Assembly: GCA_026770025.1 (NCBI GenBank)
Contig: JAMXDE010000056.1
Span: 186,001-250,000, forward strand
Direction of reading: 5' to 3'
From: Craspedostauros australis
Taxonomy: Eukaryota > Bacillariophyta > Bacillariophyceae > Mastogloiales > Achnanthaceae
Length of the DNA: 64,000 bases
The notes beneath the pieces are model-generated. The model did no database searches and was not told where the DNA came from. It saw nothing but the letters and a program-made list of their open reading frames with translations. Each line of letters starts with the position of its first letter. Positions within the stretch are counted from its first letter, which is position 1. Below are positions 18,501-32,289 of this stretch, one piece after another. The position numbers and the translations under genes are program-made.

Positions 18501-21500
18501 CGTTTCGAAACGTTTATGATTGAAATCCAACGTTTCCACCACCACCAACACTAGCCAACATCACCATCATCGACATGACCACCATCTACACTCAAGACCA
18601 TCGCGAGTAATGATCCCCTGTGTGAAGAGAGAGGAGAGCAAGCCGCTCTGGAGCATGATGCTCCTTGCCAATGGATGCCAAGATCGGCATGGTAACCCCC
18701 ACACGAACGACGATGTCAAGACGATGATGATGATCGAATCGAGCACCACCGCAAGTCCACCAGCAGAGTGGAGACCGCAGCTGAGGCAAGTACAGACACT
18801 ACATGTATTGCTGGAAGCAAGGAGGCGCTCGGAACACACGCATTGGAAGAACTGTCCATGGTCATGGGACCATGAAGTCAAGGAAGGCATGGAGACCTTC
18901 ACGGCTGTGTTGGAGTACGAGAGCAAGCTGTACGCAAGAAGAGATTCGGACACAGCAGACCACGCTCTCGGATGCATCAGATTCAGCAGACTGCGCCATG
19001 AGGGCGAGATAGCTGAAGGAGCTCAACGAGATGCAATTGAGGAAGCAATGAGAGCTTCCTACCTACCCTGCAAGAATGGAGCTGCCTCATCAGCATTCGG
19101 TCAATATGGAAGCCGAGATGGACGAGGAGCAACACGGATCGCTGATGCCGAACGTCTGTGCGCATGGCGCGCGCGACGCAATCGAGCATGCAGGCAGGGA
19201 TGATACGATGAAGAGAGATCAAGATCTACGCAGGAATGGGCATGGCCCATGATCGCGATCACATCAAGAGTGACGCGAGGAGCAGCAATGGAAAGCATCG
19301 AGATGATCACGTGGCATCGATTGTCATCGTGTGATACATGCTCGAGTACTGGCTGCGATTCCTACTGTGAGATGATCGAGGAGGTAAGAATGCAATCTAC
19401 CAGCCATGAATTGGCAACAACAACGAGAACAGCAACACAGGAAGTGTGTGCTTCGACGAGAAGGGAAAGCGCTGGAACAAGCTGGACGGGAGGTCCTTCT
19501 GCGCTTCGATCCCAGGCTTAATACGAATGACGAGGAACAAGAGATGTCCTCGCCATCGGAGAAGACGATGATTTCAGACACCCGCAGAGCTATGAGCCTC
19601 ATCTACGACCGCCACCGTATCAAACACGGTTATAAGTGCGCACGAGGCAACGGCATTGAGAGAGTGAGAGAGAGATGACACTGACAACGGATCGGTCGGT
19701 TCAGGAGCAGATGTCCTAACCGCGATGCCCACGATAGTGAGATGAAGGAAGCTTGGTCGGCCAAGGTCGTGACAGACGGGATGGATGACATCGCTCTCAT
19801 CACAAACGACGAGCCGATGCCCATGTCCATCAACGAAAATGTGGTCGGCATCAAAAATGTGACCAACACGAAATTCGTGGCCATCACCGAAATCGCGAAC
19901 AACGACCAAAATGTGACCATGTGAAACTACACGATGATGCGCGACGACAACACGATCACGAACAACATGGCACTTGTAACAATCAACAATGCTGAGGTTT
20001 CCGACTTCGACAGCGGAACACCAGTCAATGACTACGAGTGGACCAGGGAGGAGATAGCTGAGTACACTCCAGGAGTGTATAGCTACTACGGGTCTACGAA
20101 CGATCACGATGGAGTGGATCAACAGACAACCCTTTTCATCCGAGAATGAAGAGGAAGACGGCAACGCCAACTACAATGAAGGCGAAACGAGTGATGAGGA
20201 GCGCAGAGGACTGCACATGAATGCAGGTCCGATCTGCCTCTTGGCTCGATACTCGTTGAGCAGCATGGCGTCTGCCACCAATGTGCGCGTCGAGCTTTCG
20301 ATGATCTGCTACGAAGCGATCGACGAATTCGAGAGTCGACTGTGCAGATGAGTGCACCCACACGGGTTGCACTACATGATGCATGAGATTGGCGTGCGGA
20401 GCGCACTCGACGTGGCTCGCAATGTGTACGCAATCAACGACATGCTGGAGAACAGCAACCTTACTCCGATCCAACAGACGCTGATTGGATACAGGAGTCG
20501 CATGCAAGGGGTATGGACCGCACGAGTGAACCTGGTGATGACCAGGATCCTACTCACGATGAACGTGACATGGATGGATACGTCATGTGGGCAATCGAGT
20601 GTATTGAGAATGCCAGCAGGTCAGTACTGACAGACCTGGGAGATGACGACTCTACTTCAGGGATGAGTACCCCAGATAGAAGAGTGACTTGGGAGCGACG
20701 TGCGGATACCATCCGAAGCATGGAGACCGACGACGCTGATGAGAGCAGAAGAGCCGGAGACGACACAGATACAGAAGACGCTGCTCGAGGGCAAGATGAC
20801 TTGCTCCCTACCGAAGGGACGATGAGACGGGACGAGACGACTTGGTCGAGGACGCACCAAACACAGTCCCAATCGCAGAACCTGTCATGCACATGCCGAG
20901 GATGCTGAGTGCTCTCGTGGGATACAACAATACACCCATCCGAAGGAGGAGCGAGAACTTAGATCAGGTGGAGAATCAGAATCAGAGAATGATGAGGGGT
21001 ATGAGACCACTCAAGAGATGACTACCACACCACCGGCGACAGGAGGACCCAACTTTCACACAGAAGGGTCAACAGTCAACAGAGATATCGCAGGCTTGAT
21101 GATTGGCACCACTCATGAGAAGATGAGCCTGGGTGACTTCATCGCCGCGAACCAAGCATTGAACTACATACAGAACGAAGAGGGATCCGAGCAACCAAAT
21201 GTCGCAATGATGCTGGATCCGACCACAATTGACGAATGACGGGGTCATGTGGATCCCAAGAAGAGCAATGAATGGCACGAGGCCATGATGGTACGGTTCA
21301 GTGATATAGCCATTGCATGAGCATGGCAGATGATCAAGAAGAACCGGATGCCGAATGATCGGCGAGATACTACGAGCACAGATATGAGATCGGTGTGCGA
21401 TGACAATGAGATCGATGAGAGAGAGACACGAATCTGGAAAGGATACAGCTATGAGAGCGCGAGCCATGAACGGCGGATTCCAGATACAGTGAGCCAAGAC

Positions 21501-23457
21501 GCATCGATAGACGATCAATGAGAGAGACGCGGGCATGTCGGATGAAGAATCGAATGACAGAGCCGGAAGGGAGGAACCTCAGATGAATGGAGGATGAATG
21601 GCAGGATGCCACCAACCACTCCCATGACGAAGAAGCTGCAGCATGATGAATCGATGCTATCCAGAAGAGGATGAAGGCGATCGACAACGCGGTTGCAAGG
21701 CAACACGACGACAGAGCTGGCAGCTGACCACAATATACCAATACCCAACGAGGGTGACGAACGAAGCATCAGAATCAGGAGATGACAATGGCTACGCAAC
21801 TACACAGGAGACGATGACTGCTCCAGTGGCAACAGACGGACCCAACTTCGAACAAGGCGGGTCAATCATCAACAAGGACGTCGCAGGCATGAGGATCGAT
21901 GCTATCCAATGAAGGATGAGAGTGATCGACTTCATCGCTGCAAGTCAGGATGTTGAGAGCGAACGCGACGGCGAGAGAGATTCGTGCACATCAACACTGG
22001 AATGATGCCGAGTCTATATGCGCCTGAGGAATGCCAGGATCATGTGGATCCTGACGAGCAGAAGGGACGAAGTACGAGTGACTTGGAGATAAGCCGCTGA
22101 AGGCACGGACCTCGAGTACTATCCCACGAGACCAGTGGCAAGGATGCCACAGATGACACGCGGCTTGGCACTGCACAACAATGCGCCAGAACACCACTCC
22201 AACTCAGATTCAAGCGGTGGAGGTGGTGAGTCAGCTGAGGAAGCAGAGAAGACCCCAGCAACTGTGAGAGAGGAAATGAGACGTCCGAGCATGCATACAC
22301 GGCTATGATGCTGGACCCCACCACATCCGAAGAATGCTGGGATCATGCGGATCCAGCGAAACGAAGCGAAAGAAATGGCAGGAGGCCATCAACAAGGAGT
22401 TCTACGACATGGTCAGACGAGGAGTCTGGCAGAAGATCAAGAAGAGCGAGATGCCGAGGGATCGGCGGTGTGTGAAGACGAAGTGGTTCTTCAAGGAGAA
22501 GAGATCTACATGCAGTGTCCCAAGAGAAAGGAACACGAACCGGATGAATGCGTGCTGCTGAAGAAGACCATCTACGGGTCGGTGCAGAGCGCGAGGCAAT
22601 GAAACGAGGAGCTTGTGAACATCCTGATCAAGCTTGGCTTCCGGCAGAGCAAGGCGGATCCATGTCTGCTAATCCGGAATCGGGAAGGGAGTCTCGTCCT
22701 CATCAAGACGTACGCCGACGATCGCCTGTGCATCGGAAGCACACGCGAGCTGAAGCAATCGGTGAAGAACATCAAGGGAGAGCGATTCGGAATCAAGATC
22801 GAGAATGGTCTCGAGGACTACTTGAATTACCGCATCGGATCCAATGAGAGCAAGACCAACTGCTGGGTGAACCAGCCACTCATCATTCAACAGGAACAAC
22901 AAAGCTTCAAAGATACGGAACACCTGGCATACATGGCCGAGGGATCCAGAGGAACGACGAAGCACCCAAGGTCGATAAGGATCGACACAGCAGATACCAC
23001 AGCGGTGTGGGTATGCTGCTATACCTGGTGAAGCATTCGAGACCAGACGTCGCGAATGCCATCCGAGAACTGATGAAGGTGTTGGATGGGCCAACGACCA
23101 CAGCATTGAGAGATGCTGAGAGTGACGAAGCTCGTGTCGGACACGAGTATATGGATTGAGGATGGAGAGACCTGTGGATGTGATGGTTGACAACATGAGA
23201 GCGATCTTCATCGCTACCAACCCATCGACATCAGCCAGGACAAGAAACATCGACGTGTGCAATCACTTCATCAGAGAACTGATTGCGAACAAGGAGACGA
23301 GGGCTCGATTCGTGAAGTCAGAGGACAACATCTCTGACGGGTTCACGAAGAATACAAGAAAGGAGATCTACGATCGGCACAAGGGGAGCATCATTCAGCC
23401 CAGGTCAGCATTGGACTGAACAAGGTGGATGATGTGGTCGGATCGGCAATGGAAGGG

Positions 23458-24377
23458 TGTCAGGAATCGGGTGTTATGAAACACGTGATTGCCGCACCTC
23501 CCAGGAGTATTTGGAGTCAAGTGTTGTGAAACACTAAATTACCGCACCTCCCGTCGTGACATTATGAGCATCAAAATGTGAGGTACATGATGAGGCGAAG
23601 GCTGTCCTGAGACGAATGGCGAATGACAAGTGTGGATTGAATGGTGATGACTGTGAAGGGTAATGCAAACATCCAATACACGGTTGCATGTCACAAGGGG
23701 CAGCGATGTTGTGTTCGTGATCAGCATGAAGACACACATCACTGCAGCCCTTATGTCATGCCGGACAAAGAACCAAGGAGTCGAAATATCCCATTACCAC
23801 GAAGTGCAAAAAGGATCGCGAGAGAACCCTCAGGTGATAATGGATGATGGCTGGTAACGAACCAGCGAAAGGAATGTGATAAGGGATGGCTGCCTCAACA
23901 CGAGAAATCGTGTGAGAATGTGATAAGGGATGGATGCCTCAACACGAGAAATCGTGTGAGAAATCGTGAGAACAACGGTTCAACCGTGAGAACAGTTGTG
24001 TCTCTTGTGTTTTGTGAAAACACGAAGATGATGATCCGACTGAGTGAAACGAGTCGGTAACGCCTGTGAATCAATGATGTCTATGCTGACGAAACTATTG
24101 GTAGAGGGCAGGAGATGGAATATCTGAGATGCATGATGAGATGCATCAATACTACAAGATGAGATGTACATGGAGTACATGCTGCATGACATGATGAAGC
24201 AGGAGGACAGCACTGCATGAGCAAGGGCAAGACTGTGTGCTACTGTGGATTATGTATGCTTTGGCAAATGGAATAGAAAGTGATGAAGATGTTGTACTCA
24301 CAGTTCCAACAATGCAATAACATGAATAGGTAACCAGATACTACTACTAGAGACTGGGGTACCCCGGATTTCCAACA
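23458..24377 (+). repeat. LTR 2 (central) of the Copia array
   Basis: Exactly 5877 bases downstream of LTR 1. It is shared between the two interiors, acting as the right LTR of the first and the left LTR of the second, and is preceded by the purine tract aatggaaggg. Confidence 0.92.
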
Positions 24378-27300
24378 CGTTTCGAAACGTTTATGATTGA
24401 AATCCAACGTTTCCACCACCACCAACACTAGCCAACATCACCATCATCGACATGACCACCATCTACACTCAAGACCATCGCGAGTAATGATCCCCTGTGT
24501 GAAGAGAGAGGAGAGCAAGCCGCTCTGGAGCATGATGCTCCTTGCCAATGGATGCCAAGATCGGCATGGTAACCCCCACACGAACGACGATGTCAAGACG
24601 ATGATGATGATCGAATCGAGCACCACCGCAAGTCCACCAGCAGAGTGGAGACCGCAGCTGAGGCAAGTACAGACACTACATGTATTGCTGGAAGCAAGGA
24701 GGCGCTCGGAACACACGCATTGGAAGAACTGTCCATGGTCATGGGACCATGAAGTCAAGGAAGGCATGGAGACCTTCACGGCTGTGTTGGAGTACGAGAG
24801 CAAGCTGTACGCAAGAAGAGATTCGGACACAGCAGACCACGCTCTCGGATGCATCAGATTCAGCAGACTGCGCCATGAGGGCGAGATAGCTGAAGGAGCT
24901 CAACGAGATGCAATTGAGGAAGCAATGAGAGCTTCCTACCTACCCTGCAAGAATGGAGCTGCCTCATCAGCATTCGGTCAATATGGAAGCCGAGATGGAC
25001 GAGGAGCAACACGGATCGCTGATGCCGAACGTCTGTGCGCATGGCGCGCGCGACGCAATCGAGCATGCAGGCAGGGATGATACGATGAAGAGAGATCAAG
25101 ATCTACGCAGGAATGGGCATGGCCCATGATCGCGATCACATCAAGAGTGACGCGAGGAGCAGCAATGGAAAGCATCGAGATGATCACGTGGCATCGATTG
25201 TCATCGTGTGATACATGCTCGAGTACTGGCTGCGATTCCTACTGTGAGATGATCGAGGAGGTAAGAATGCAATCTACCAGCCATGAATTGGCAACAACAA
25301 CGAGAACAGCAACACAGGAAGTGTGTGCTTCGACGAGAAGGGAAAGCGCTGGAACAAGCTGGACGGGAGGTCCTTCTGCGCTTCGATCCCAGGCTTAATA
25401 CGAATGACGAGGAACAAGAGATGTCCTCGCCATCGGAGAAGACGATGATTTCAGACACCCGCAGAGCTATGAGCCTCATCTACGACCGCCACCGTATCAA
25501 ACACGGTTATAAGTGCGCACGAGGCAACGGCATTGAGAGAGTGAGAGAGAGATGACACTGACAACGGATCGGTCGGTTCAGGAGCAGATGTCCTAACCGC
25601 GATGCCCACGATAGTGAGATGAAGGAAGCTTGGTCGGCCAAGGTCGTGACAGACGGGATGGATGACATCGCTCTCATCACAAACGACGAGCCGATGCCCA
25701 TGTCCATCAACGAAAATGTGGTCGGCATCAAAAATGTGACCAACACGAAATTCGTGGCCATCACCGAAATCGCGAACAACGACCAAAATGTGACCATGTG
25801 AAACTACACGATGATGCGCGACGACAACACGATCACGAACAACATGGCACTTGTAACAATCAACAATGCTGAGGTTTCCGACTTCGACAGCGGAACACCA
25901 GTCAATGACTACGAGTGGACCAGGGAGGAGATAGCTGAGTACACTCCAGGAGTGTATAGCTACTACGGGTCTACGAACGATCACGATGGAGTGGATCAAC
26001 AGACAACCCTTTTCATCCGAGAATGAAGAGGAAGACGGCAACGCCAACTACAATGAAGGCGAAACGAGTGATGAGGAGCGCAGAGGACTGCACATGAATG
26101 CAGGTCCGATCTGCCTCTTGGCTCGATACTCGTTGAGCAGCATGGCGTCTGCCACCAATGTGCGCGTCGAGCTTTCGATGATCTGCTACGAAGCGATCGA
26201 CGAATTCGAGAGTCGACTGTGCAGATGAGTGCACCCACACGGGTTGCACTACATGATGCATGAGATTGGCGTGCGGAGCGCACTCGACGTGGCTCGCAAT
26301 GTGTACGCAATCAACGACATGCTGGAGAACAGCAACCTTACTCCGATCCAACAGACGCTGATTGGATACAGGAGTCGCATGCAAGGGGTATGGACCGCAC
26401 GAGTGAACCTGGTGATGACCAGGATCCTACTCACGATGAACGTGACATGGATGGATACGTCATGTGGGCAATCGAGTGTATTGAGAATGCCAGCAGGTCA
26501 GTACTGACAGACCTGGGAGATGACGACTCTACTTCAGGGATGAGTACCCCAGATAGAAGAGTGACTTGGGAGCGACGTGCGGATACCATCCGAAGCATGG
26601 AGACCGACGACGCTGATGAGAGCAGAAGAGCCGGAGACGACACAGATACAGAAGACGCTGCTCGAGGGCAAGATGACTTGCTCCCTACCGAAGGGACGAT
26701 GAGACGGGACGAGACGACTTGGTCGAGGACGCACCAAACACAGTCCCAATCGCAGAACCTGTCATGCACATGCCGAGGATGCTGAGTGCTCTCGTGGGAT
26801 ACAACAATACACCCATCCGAAGGAGGAGCGAGAACTTAGATCAGGTGGAGAATCAGAATCAGAGAATGATGAGGGGTATGAGACCACTCAAGAGATGACT
26901 ACCACACCACCGGCGACAGGAGGACCCAACTTTCACACAGAAGGGTCAACAGTCAACAGAGATATCGCAGGCTTGATGATTGGCACCACTCATGAGAAGA
27001 TGAGCCTGGGTGACTTCATCGCCGCGAACCAAGCATTGAACTACATACAGAACGAAGAGGGATCCGAGCAACCAAATGTCGCAATGATGCTGGATCCGAC
27101 CACAATTGACGAATGACGGGGTCATGTGGATCCCAAGAAGAGCAATGAATGGCACGAGGCCATGATGGTACGGTTCAGTGATATAGCCATTGCATGAGCA
27201 TGGCAGATGATCAAGAAGAACCGGATGCCGAATGATCGGCGAGATACTACGAGCACAGATATGAGATCGGTGTGCGATGACAATGAGATCGATGAGAGAG

Positions 27301-29334
27301 AGACACGAATCTGGAAAGGATACAGCTATGAGAGCGCGAGCCATGAACGGCGGATTCCAGATACAGTGAGCCAAGACGCATCGATAGACGATCAATGAGA
27401 GAGACGCGGGCATGTCGGATGAAGAATCGAATGACAGAGCCGGAAGGGAGGAACCTCAGATGAATGGAGGATGAATGGCAGGATGCCACCAACCACTCCC
27501 ATGACGAAGAAGCTGCAGCATGATGAATCGATGCTATCCAGAAGAGGATGAAGGCGATCGACAACGCGGTTGCAAGGCAACACGACGACAGAGCTGGCAG
27601 CTGACCACAATATACCAATACCCAACGAGGGTGACGAACGAAGCATCAGAATCAGGAGATGACAATGGCTACGCAACTACACAGGAGACGATGACTGCTC
27701 CAGTGGCAACAGACGGACCCAACTTCGAACAAGGCGGGTCAATCATCAACAAGGACGTCGCAGGCATGAGGATCGATGCTATCCAATGAAGGATGAGAGT
27801 GATCGACTTCATCGCTGCAAGTCAGGATGTTGAGAGCGAACGCGACGGCGAGAGAGATTCGTGCACATCAACACTGGAATGATGCCGAGTCTATATGCGC
27901 CTGAGGAATGCCAGGATCATGTGGATCCTGACGAGCAGAAGGGACGAAGTACGAGTGACTTGGAGATAAGCCGCTGAAGGCACGGACCTCGAGTACTATC
28001 CCACGAGACCAGTGGCAAGGATGCCACAGATGACACGCGGCTTGGCACTGCACAACAATGCGCCAGAACACCACTCCAACTCAGATTCAAGCGGTGGAGG
28101 TGGTGAGTCAGCTGAGGAAGCAGAGAAGACCCCAGCAACTGTGAGAGAGGAAATGAGACGTCCGAGCATGCATACACGGCTATGATGCTGGACCCCACCA
28201 CATCCGAAGAATGCTGGGATCATGCGGATCCAGCGAAACGAAGCGAAAGAAATGGCAGGAGGCCATCAACAAGGAGTTCTACGACATGGTCAGACGAGGA
28301 GTCTGGCAGAAGATCAAGAAGAGCGAGATGCCGAGGGATCGGCGGTGTGTGAAGACGAAGTGGTTCTTCAAGGAGAAGAGATCTACATGCAGTGTCCCAA
28401 GAGAAAGGAACACGAACCGGATGAATGCGTGCTGCTGAAGAAGACCATCTACGGGTCGGTGCAGAGCGCGAGGCAATGAAACGAGGAGCTTGTGAACATC
28501 CTGATCAAGCTTGGCTTCCGGCAGAGCAAGGCGGATCCATGTCTGCTAATCCGGAATCGGGAAGGGAGTCTCGTCCTCATCAAGACGTACGCCGACGATC
28601 GCCTGTGCATCGGAAGCACACGCGAGCTGAAGCAATCGGTGAAGAACATCAAGGGAGAGCGATTCGGAATCAAGATCGAGAATGGTCTCGAGGACTACTT
28701 GAATTACCGCATCGGATCCAATGAGAGCAAGACCAACTGCTGGGTGAACCAGCCACTCATCATTCAACAGGAACAACAAAGCTTCAAAGATACGGAACAC
28801 CTGGCATACATGGCCGAGGGATCCAGAGGAACGACGAAGCACCCAAGGTCGATAAGGATCGACACAGCAGATACCACAGCGGTGTGGGTATGCTGCTATA
28901 CCTGGTGAAGCATTCGAGACCAGACGTCGCGAATGCCATCCGAGAACTGATGAAGGTGTTGGATGGGCCAACGACCACAGCATTGAGAGATGCTGAGAGT
29001 GACGAAGCTCGTGTCGGACACGAGTATATGGATTGAGGATGGAGAGACCTGTGGATGTGATGGTTGACAACATGAGAGCGATCTTCATCGCTACCAACCC
29101 ATCGACATCAGCCAGGACAAGAAACATCGACGTGTGCAATCACTTCATCAGAGAACTGATTGCGAACAAGGAGACGAGGGCTCGATTCGTGAAGTCAGAG
29201 GACAACATCTCTGACGGGTTCACGAAGAATACAAGAAAGGAGATCTACGATCGGCACAAGGGGAGCATCATTCAGCCCAGGTCAGCATTGGACTGAACAA
29301 GGTGGATGATGTGGTCGGATCGGCAATGGAAGGG

Positions 29335-30254
29335 TGTCAGGAATCGGGTGTTATGAAACACGTGATTGCCGCACCTCCCAGGAGTATTTGGAGTCAAGTG
29401 TTGTGAAACACTAAATTACCGCACCTCCCGTCGTGACATTATGAGCATCAAAATGTGAGGTACATGATGAGGCGAAGGCTGTCCTGAGACGAATGGCGAA
29501 TGACAAGTGTGGATTGAATGGTGATGACTGTGAAGGGTAATGCAAACATCCAATACACGGTTGCATGTCACAAGGGGCAGCGATGTTGTGTTCGTGATCA
29601 GCATGAAGACACACATCACTGCAGCCCTTATGTCATGCCGGACAAAGAACCAAGGAGTCGAAATATCCCATTACCACGAAGTGCAAAAAGGATCGCGAGA
29701 GAACCCTCAGGTGATAATGGATGATGGCTGGTAACGAACCAGCGAAAGGAATGTGATAAGGGATGGCTGCCTCAACACGAGAAATCGTGTGAGAATGTGA
29801 TAAGGGATGGATGCCTCAACACGAGAAATCGTGTGAGAAATCGTGAGAACAACGGTTCAACCGTGAGAACAGTTGTGTCTCTTGTGTTTTGTGAAAACAC
29901 GAAGATGATGATCCGACTGAGTGAAACGAGTCGGTAACGCCTGTGAATCAATGATGTCTATGCTGACGAAACTATTGGTAGAGGGCAGGAGATGGAATAT
30001 CTGAGATGCATGATGAGATGCATCAATACTACAAGATGAGATGTACATGGAGTACATGCTGCATGACATGATGAAGCAGGAGGACAGCACTGCATGAGCA
30101 AGGGCAAGACTGTGTGCTACTGTGGATTATGTATGCTTTGGCAAATGGAATAGAAAGTGATGAAGATGTTGTACTCACAGTTCCAACAATGCAATAACAT
30201 GAATAGGTAACCAGATACTACTACTAGAGACTGGGGTACCCCGGATTTCCAACA
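29335..30254 (+). repeat. LTR 3 of the Copia array
   Basis: Exactly 5877 bases downstream of LTR 2. Its right edge is followed by cacatg, the second copy of the target-site repeat, and then by the 5' part of the interrupted P-loop gene. Confidence 0.92.
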
Positions 30255-30830
30255 CACATGAACCCGATTGTCCGTGGTGGTGGTGGCTGGTACAGCGTGT
30301 TTTTGGACGAAGACGGTTGGAGGAATCCTAGTATTGATTCCTTGGTGTCGAAAGCTGGGGTCGTCGATGTAGTGTGCGTAGTCAGTACCATCTGGGGCGT
30401 TGCATTTCGAGGTGTATTTCAGACCGTGAAAGTCGTAGAAGTTATCACCGCGGATCTTCGCCAACATTTTGAGAACTGATTGGCGGGGAGCGGAGGGTTC
30501 GATGAGTGCGAAGTCATCGTTGCGTTGCTGCACAACAGAGACGATGCTCTGGGGGATTGCTTTATGGACACGAAGGAAGGCCATGAGCCACTTTGCCATC
30601 GAGATATTGAAGTCCCCCTTAAGGTCGCAGTTGTCAACATACTTGTACAGTTGTGGAGCGTCGTGGCCATTGCGCACCTGTGTCAAAATGTGTTGGCGAT
30701 AGTCTTGTAGATGTGGCTGTGCGTTGAGTTGAAGAGGCGCGTTGCCCCAGAAATACTCATTGTACGAATGCTGACCAACACCTTTCAGCAATTTACGATC
30801 TTCACGCGTCGGTGGAGGAATGTCGCTCAT

Positions 30831-32289
30831 CTTGCTGTTGATGCCCGTTCGGCGAAAGTGATTGGAGGCGAGAGGGCGACAGCGACAAGAAACCGTGGAG
30901 TTATGGTGTTGGTGTGCGTGTTGGTGTGAGTGTTGACGTGAGTGTTGTTGTGGTTGTTGATGCCATCGATAGCAACAACAATGTTTGATTCTGCTCACCT
31001 TGTCCTGTGTTGTATTGTCTTGCTCTGCCTTCGTGAGGACTCCAGTCAGGCTCCGTTCAGCTTTGAAGGTGTGGCTGATTTTGATGATTGATTGTTGTGA
31101 GTATGTCGATGTCGATGTTGTTGATGATGATTATGATGACGATGACTGTGCTCTCTTGGATGTGTTGTTTGTGTGGAGCAAGGAAAGTCACGAGAGAGTG
31201 TTTGACAGGCACGCTCACAGCAGCAGCTTGTTGTTCTTGGTCTCCTCGGCTTCGGTCTGCTCGAATCTGTTTGTACTTCTCTGTGTTGACCGACCGCACA
31301 GATCAGACTCACAGAACACTCAGGTTTTGTTGCGCCATCTTTTTCTGTGGTATCTTCCCTCCTCGTTGTGATGGTGGTGGCAATTCCTTCCATTTCCGCC
31401 ATCGCGGATTTGGGGTTTTGCAGTGCTTCGACGTGGACAGCAGTTGTCACACAACGGTGGGCGTTTTCGATTGGCGCCAAAACAAGTTTTGAGGCTATGT
31501 GTGTCACAGTCTGGCCTTTGTCCGTCATTGTAGACAAAGACTTCACACATGTACTCCACCTCACAGTATGATCATCAGTCTTGTCTTCTCTACTTTACAC
31601 AGACTCTCACAGGTTAATGAGCATTCTTTTTGACCTCACGGTTATCTTCACGCATGTTGGCAAGTTCCGTGCACAGAGACTCTTTGCTCTACTGACGATG
31701 GTGGTGGTGGTGTTACGATTTGAATTCCTAATTCACTATGATGTTGTTCCGATGGCCCGGCTATGAGTCAGCATCCGAGATGCTCTCTTGCTGTTTCTCT
31801 TATTTCTCTTTCTCTCTCGTTCGTGTTGGTACTGTGCGATACTCCATATTCGATACGTACTCAATCTTCCCTTCTCATATTGACCTACTACTTCACGCGT
31901 AGTCGTCAATGTCTCATCCGATCTCCATGTTGCACCTCCAAGATCTCCAATCCCTTGGCCATTATATCTTCGCCTTCTTGTTCTGATGTGGAGCCAGCTG
32001 TCAAGGTGATGATGATGTCTTCCATGTCGACGTCAGTCGTCATTGCTCCACGCTCCTGTGGATTCCACATTATGTTGAAGATGTAGATGGGAGGCGAAGG
32101 TGTCGTCATTTGGGGTTTAGTTGGGATGTAGGTTGATTTGGATTCGGCATCACACGTTTCTGTCGAATGGACGGACAAACCGAGTATCTGAGACTCTCAG
32201 AAATGACTGTTCACGCATTTCCTCCCGAAATTGTGAACACGATGGCGCGCATAAATCTGTGAGTGTGATTCATCAATCACACTTTGCTG
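30831..32289. other. Intergenic region, no supported gene
   Basis: Upstream of the P-loop gene there is a GTGTTGGTGT-rich stretch (30900-30960) that reads as His/Gln repeats on the reverse strand. Between 31046 and 31564 reverse-strand frames contain a Cys-containing stretch (KTCFGANRKRPPLCDNCC), but no frame is convincing. The remainder is low-complexity T/G-rich DNA. Confidence 0.4.

Larger units (their letters stand above)
17581..30254 (+). mobile_element. Tandem Ty1/Copia array: LTR-interior-LTR-interior-LTR, broken
   Basis: Everything in the unit repeats with a period of exactly 5877 bases. Three 920-base LTRs (starting tgtcaggaatcg, ending ggatttccaaca) flank two interiors, 18501-23457 and 24378-29334. 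The interiors carry Copia pol remnants on the + strand: reverse transcriptase (WQEAINKEFYDMVRRGVW, DPCLLIRNREGSLVLIKTYA) and the RNase H end (ARTRNIDVCNHFIRELI). A purine tract (aatggaaggg) precedes LTR2 and LTR3. The array is flanked by a 5-6 base direct repeat, (c)acatg, at 17575-17580 and 30255-30260, so it behaves as one insertion. Both interiors are broken, with many breaks each. The interiors and LTRs appear identical, so the insertion or duplication is recent while the decay is older. Confidence 0.92.
15046..30830 (-). pseudogene. P-loop NTPase gene split by a tandem Copia insertion
   Basis: The 5' part runs from the Met at 30830 (MSDIPPPTREDRKLLKG) to about 30255 and the 3' part from 17580 to the stop at 15046; both flanks of the insertion are in the same frame. 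Just after the insertion point lies a Walker A-like ESGSGKT, and about 100 residues further a Walker B VVVAIDEAG. The middle holds a nonpolar Ala/Gly-rich patch; the C-terminal part contains DVYVTFLVESP and TICIKAKDYA, which faintly resembles the nuclease-like ends of RHS/Crinkler-type P-loop proteins. The tail is Gln/Asn/Lys-rich with a basic KKQKQ. An alternative upstream Met at 30998 would add a His/Gln-rich leader. Fold as NTPase is likely; the RHS/Crinkler kinship is tentative and the biological role unknown. The insertion should abolish the full product on this allele. Confidence 0.75.

Noticed and set aside
30117-30254. Reverse-strand extension of the P-loop gene into LTR 3
   Set aside because: These codons belong to the LTR, not to the gene; similarly the frame beyond 17580 reads into LTR 1.
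31046-31564. Reverse-strand Cys/His-rich frame as a zinc-finger gene
   Set aside because: The Cys and His arise partly from simple repeats and the spacing fits no finger type.
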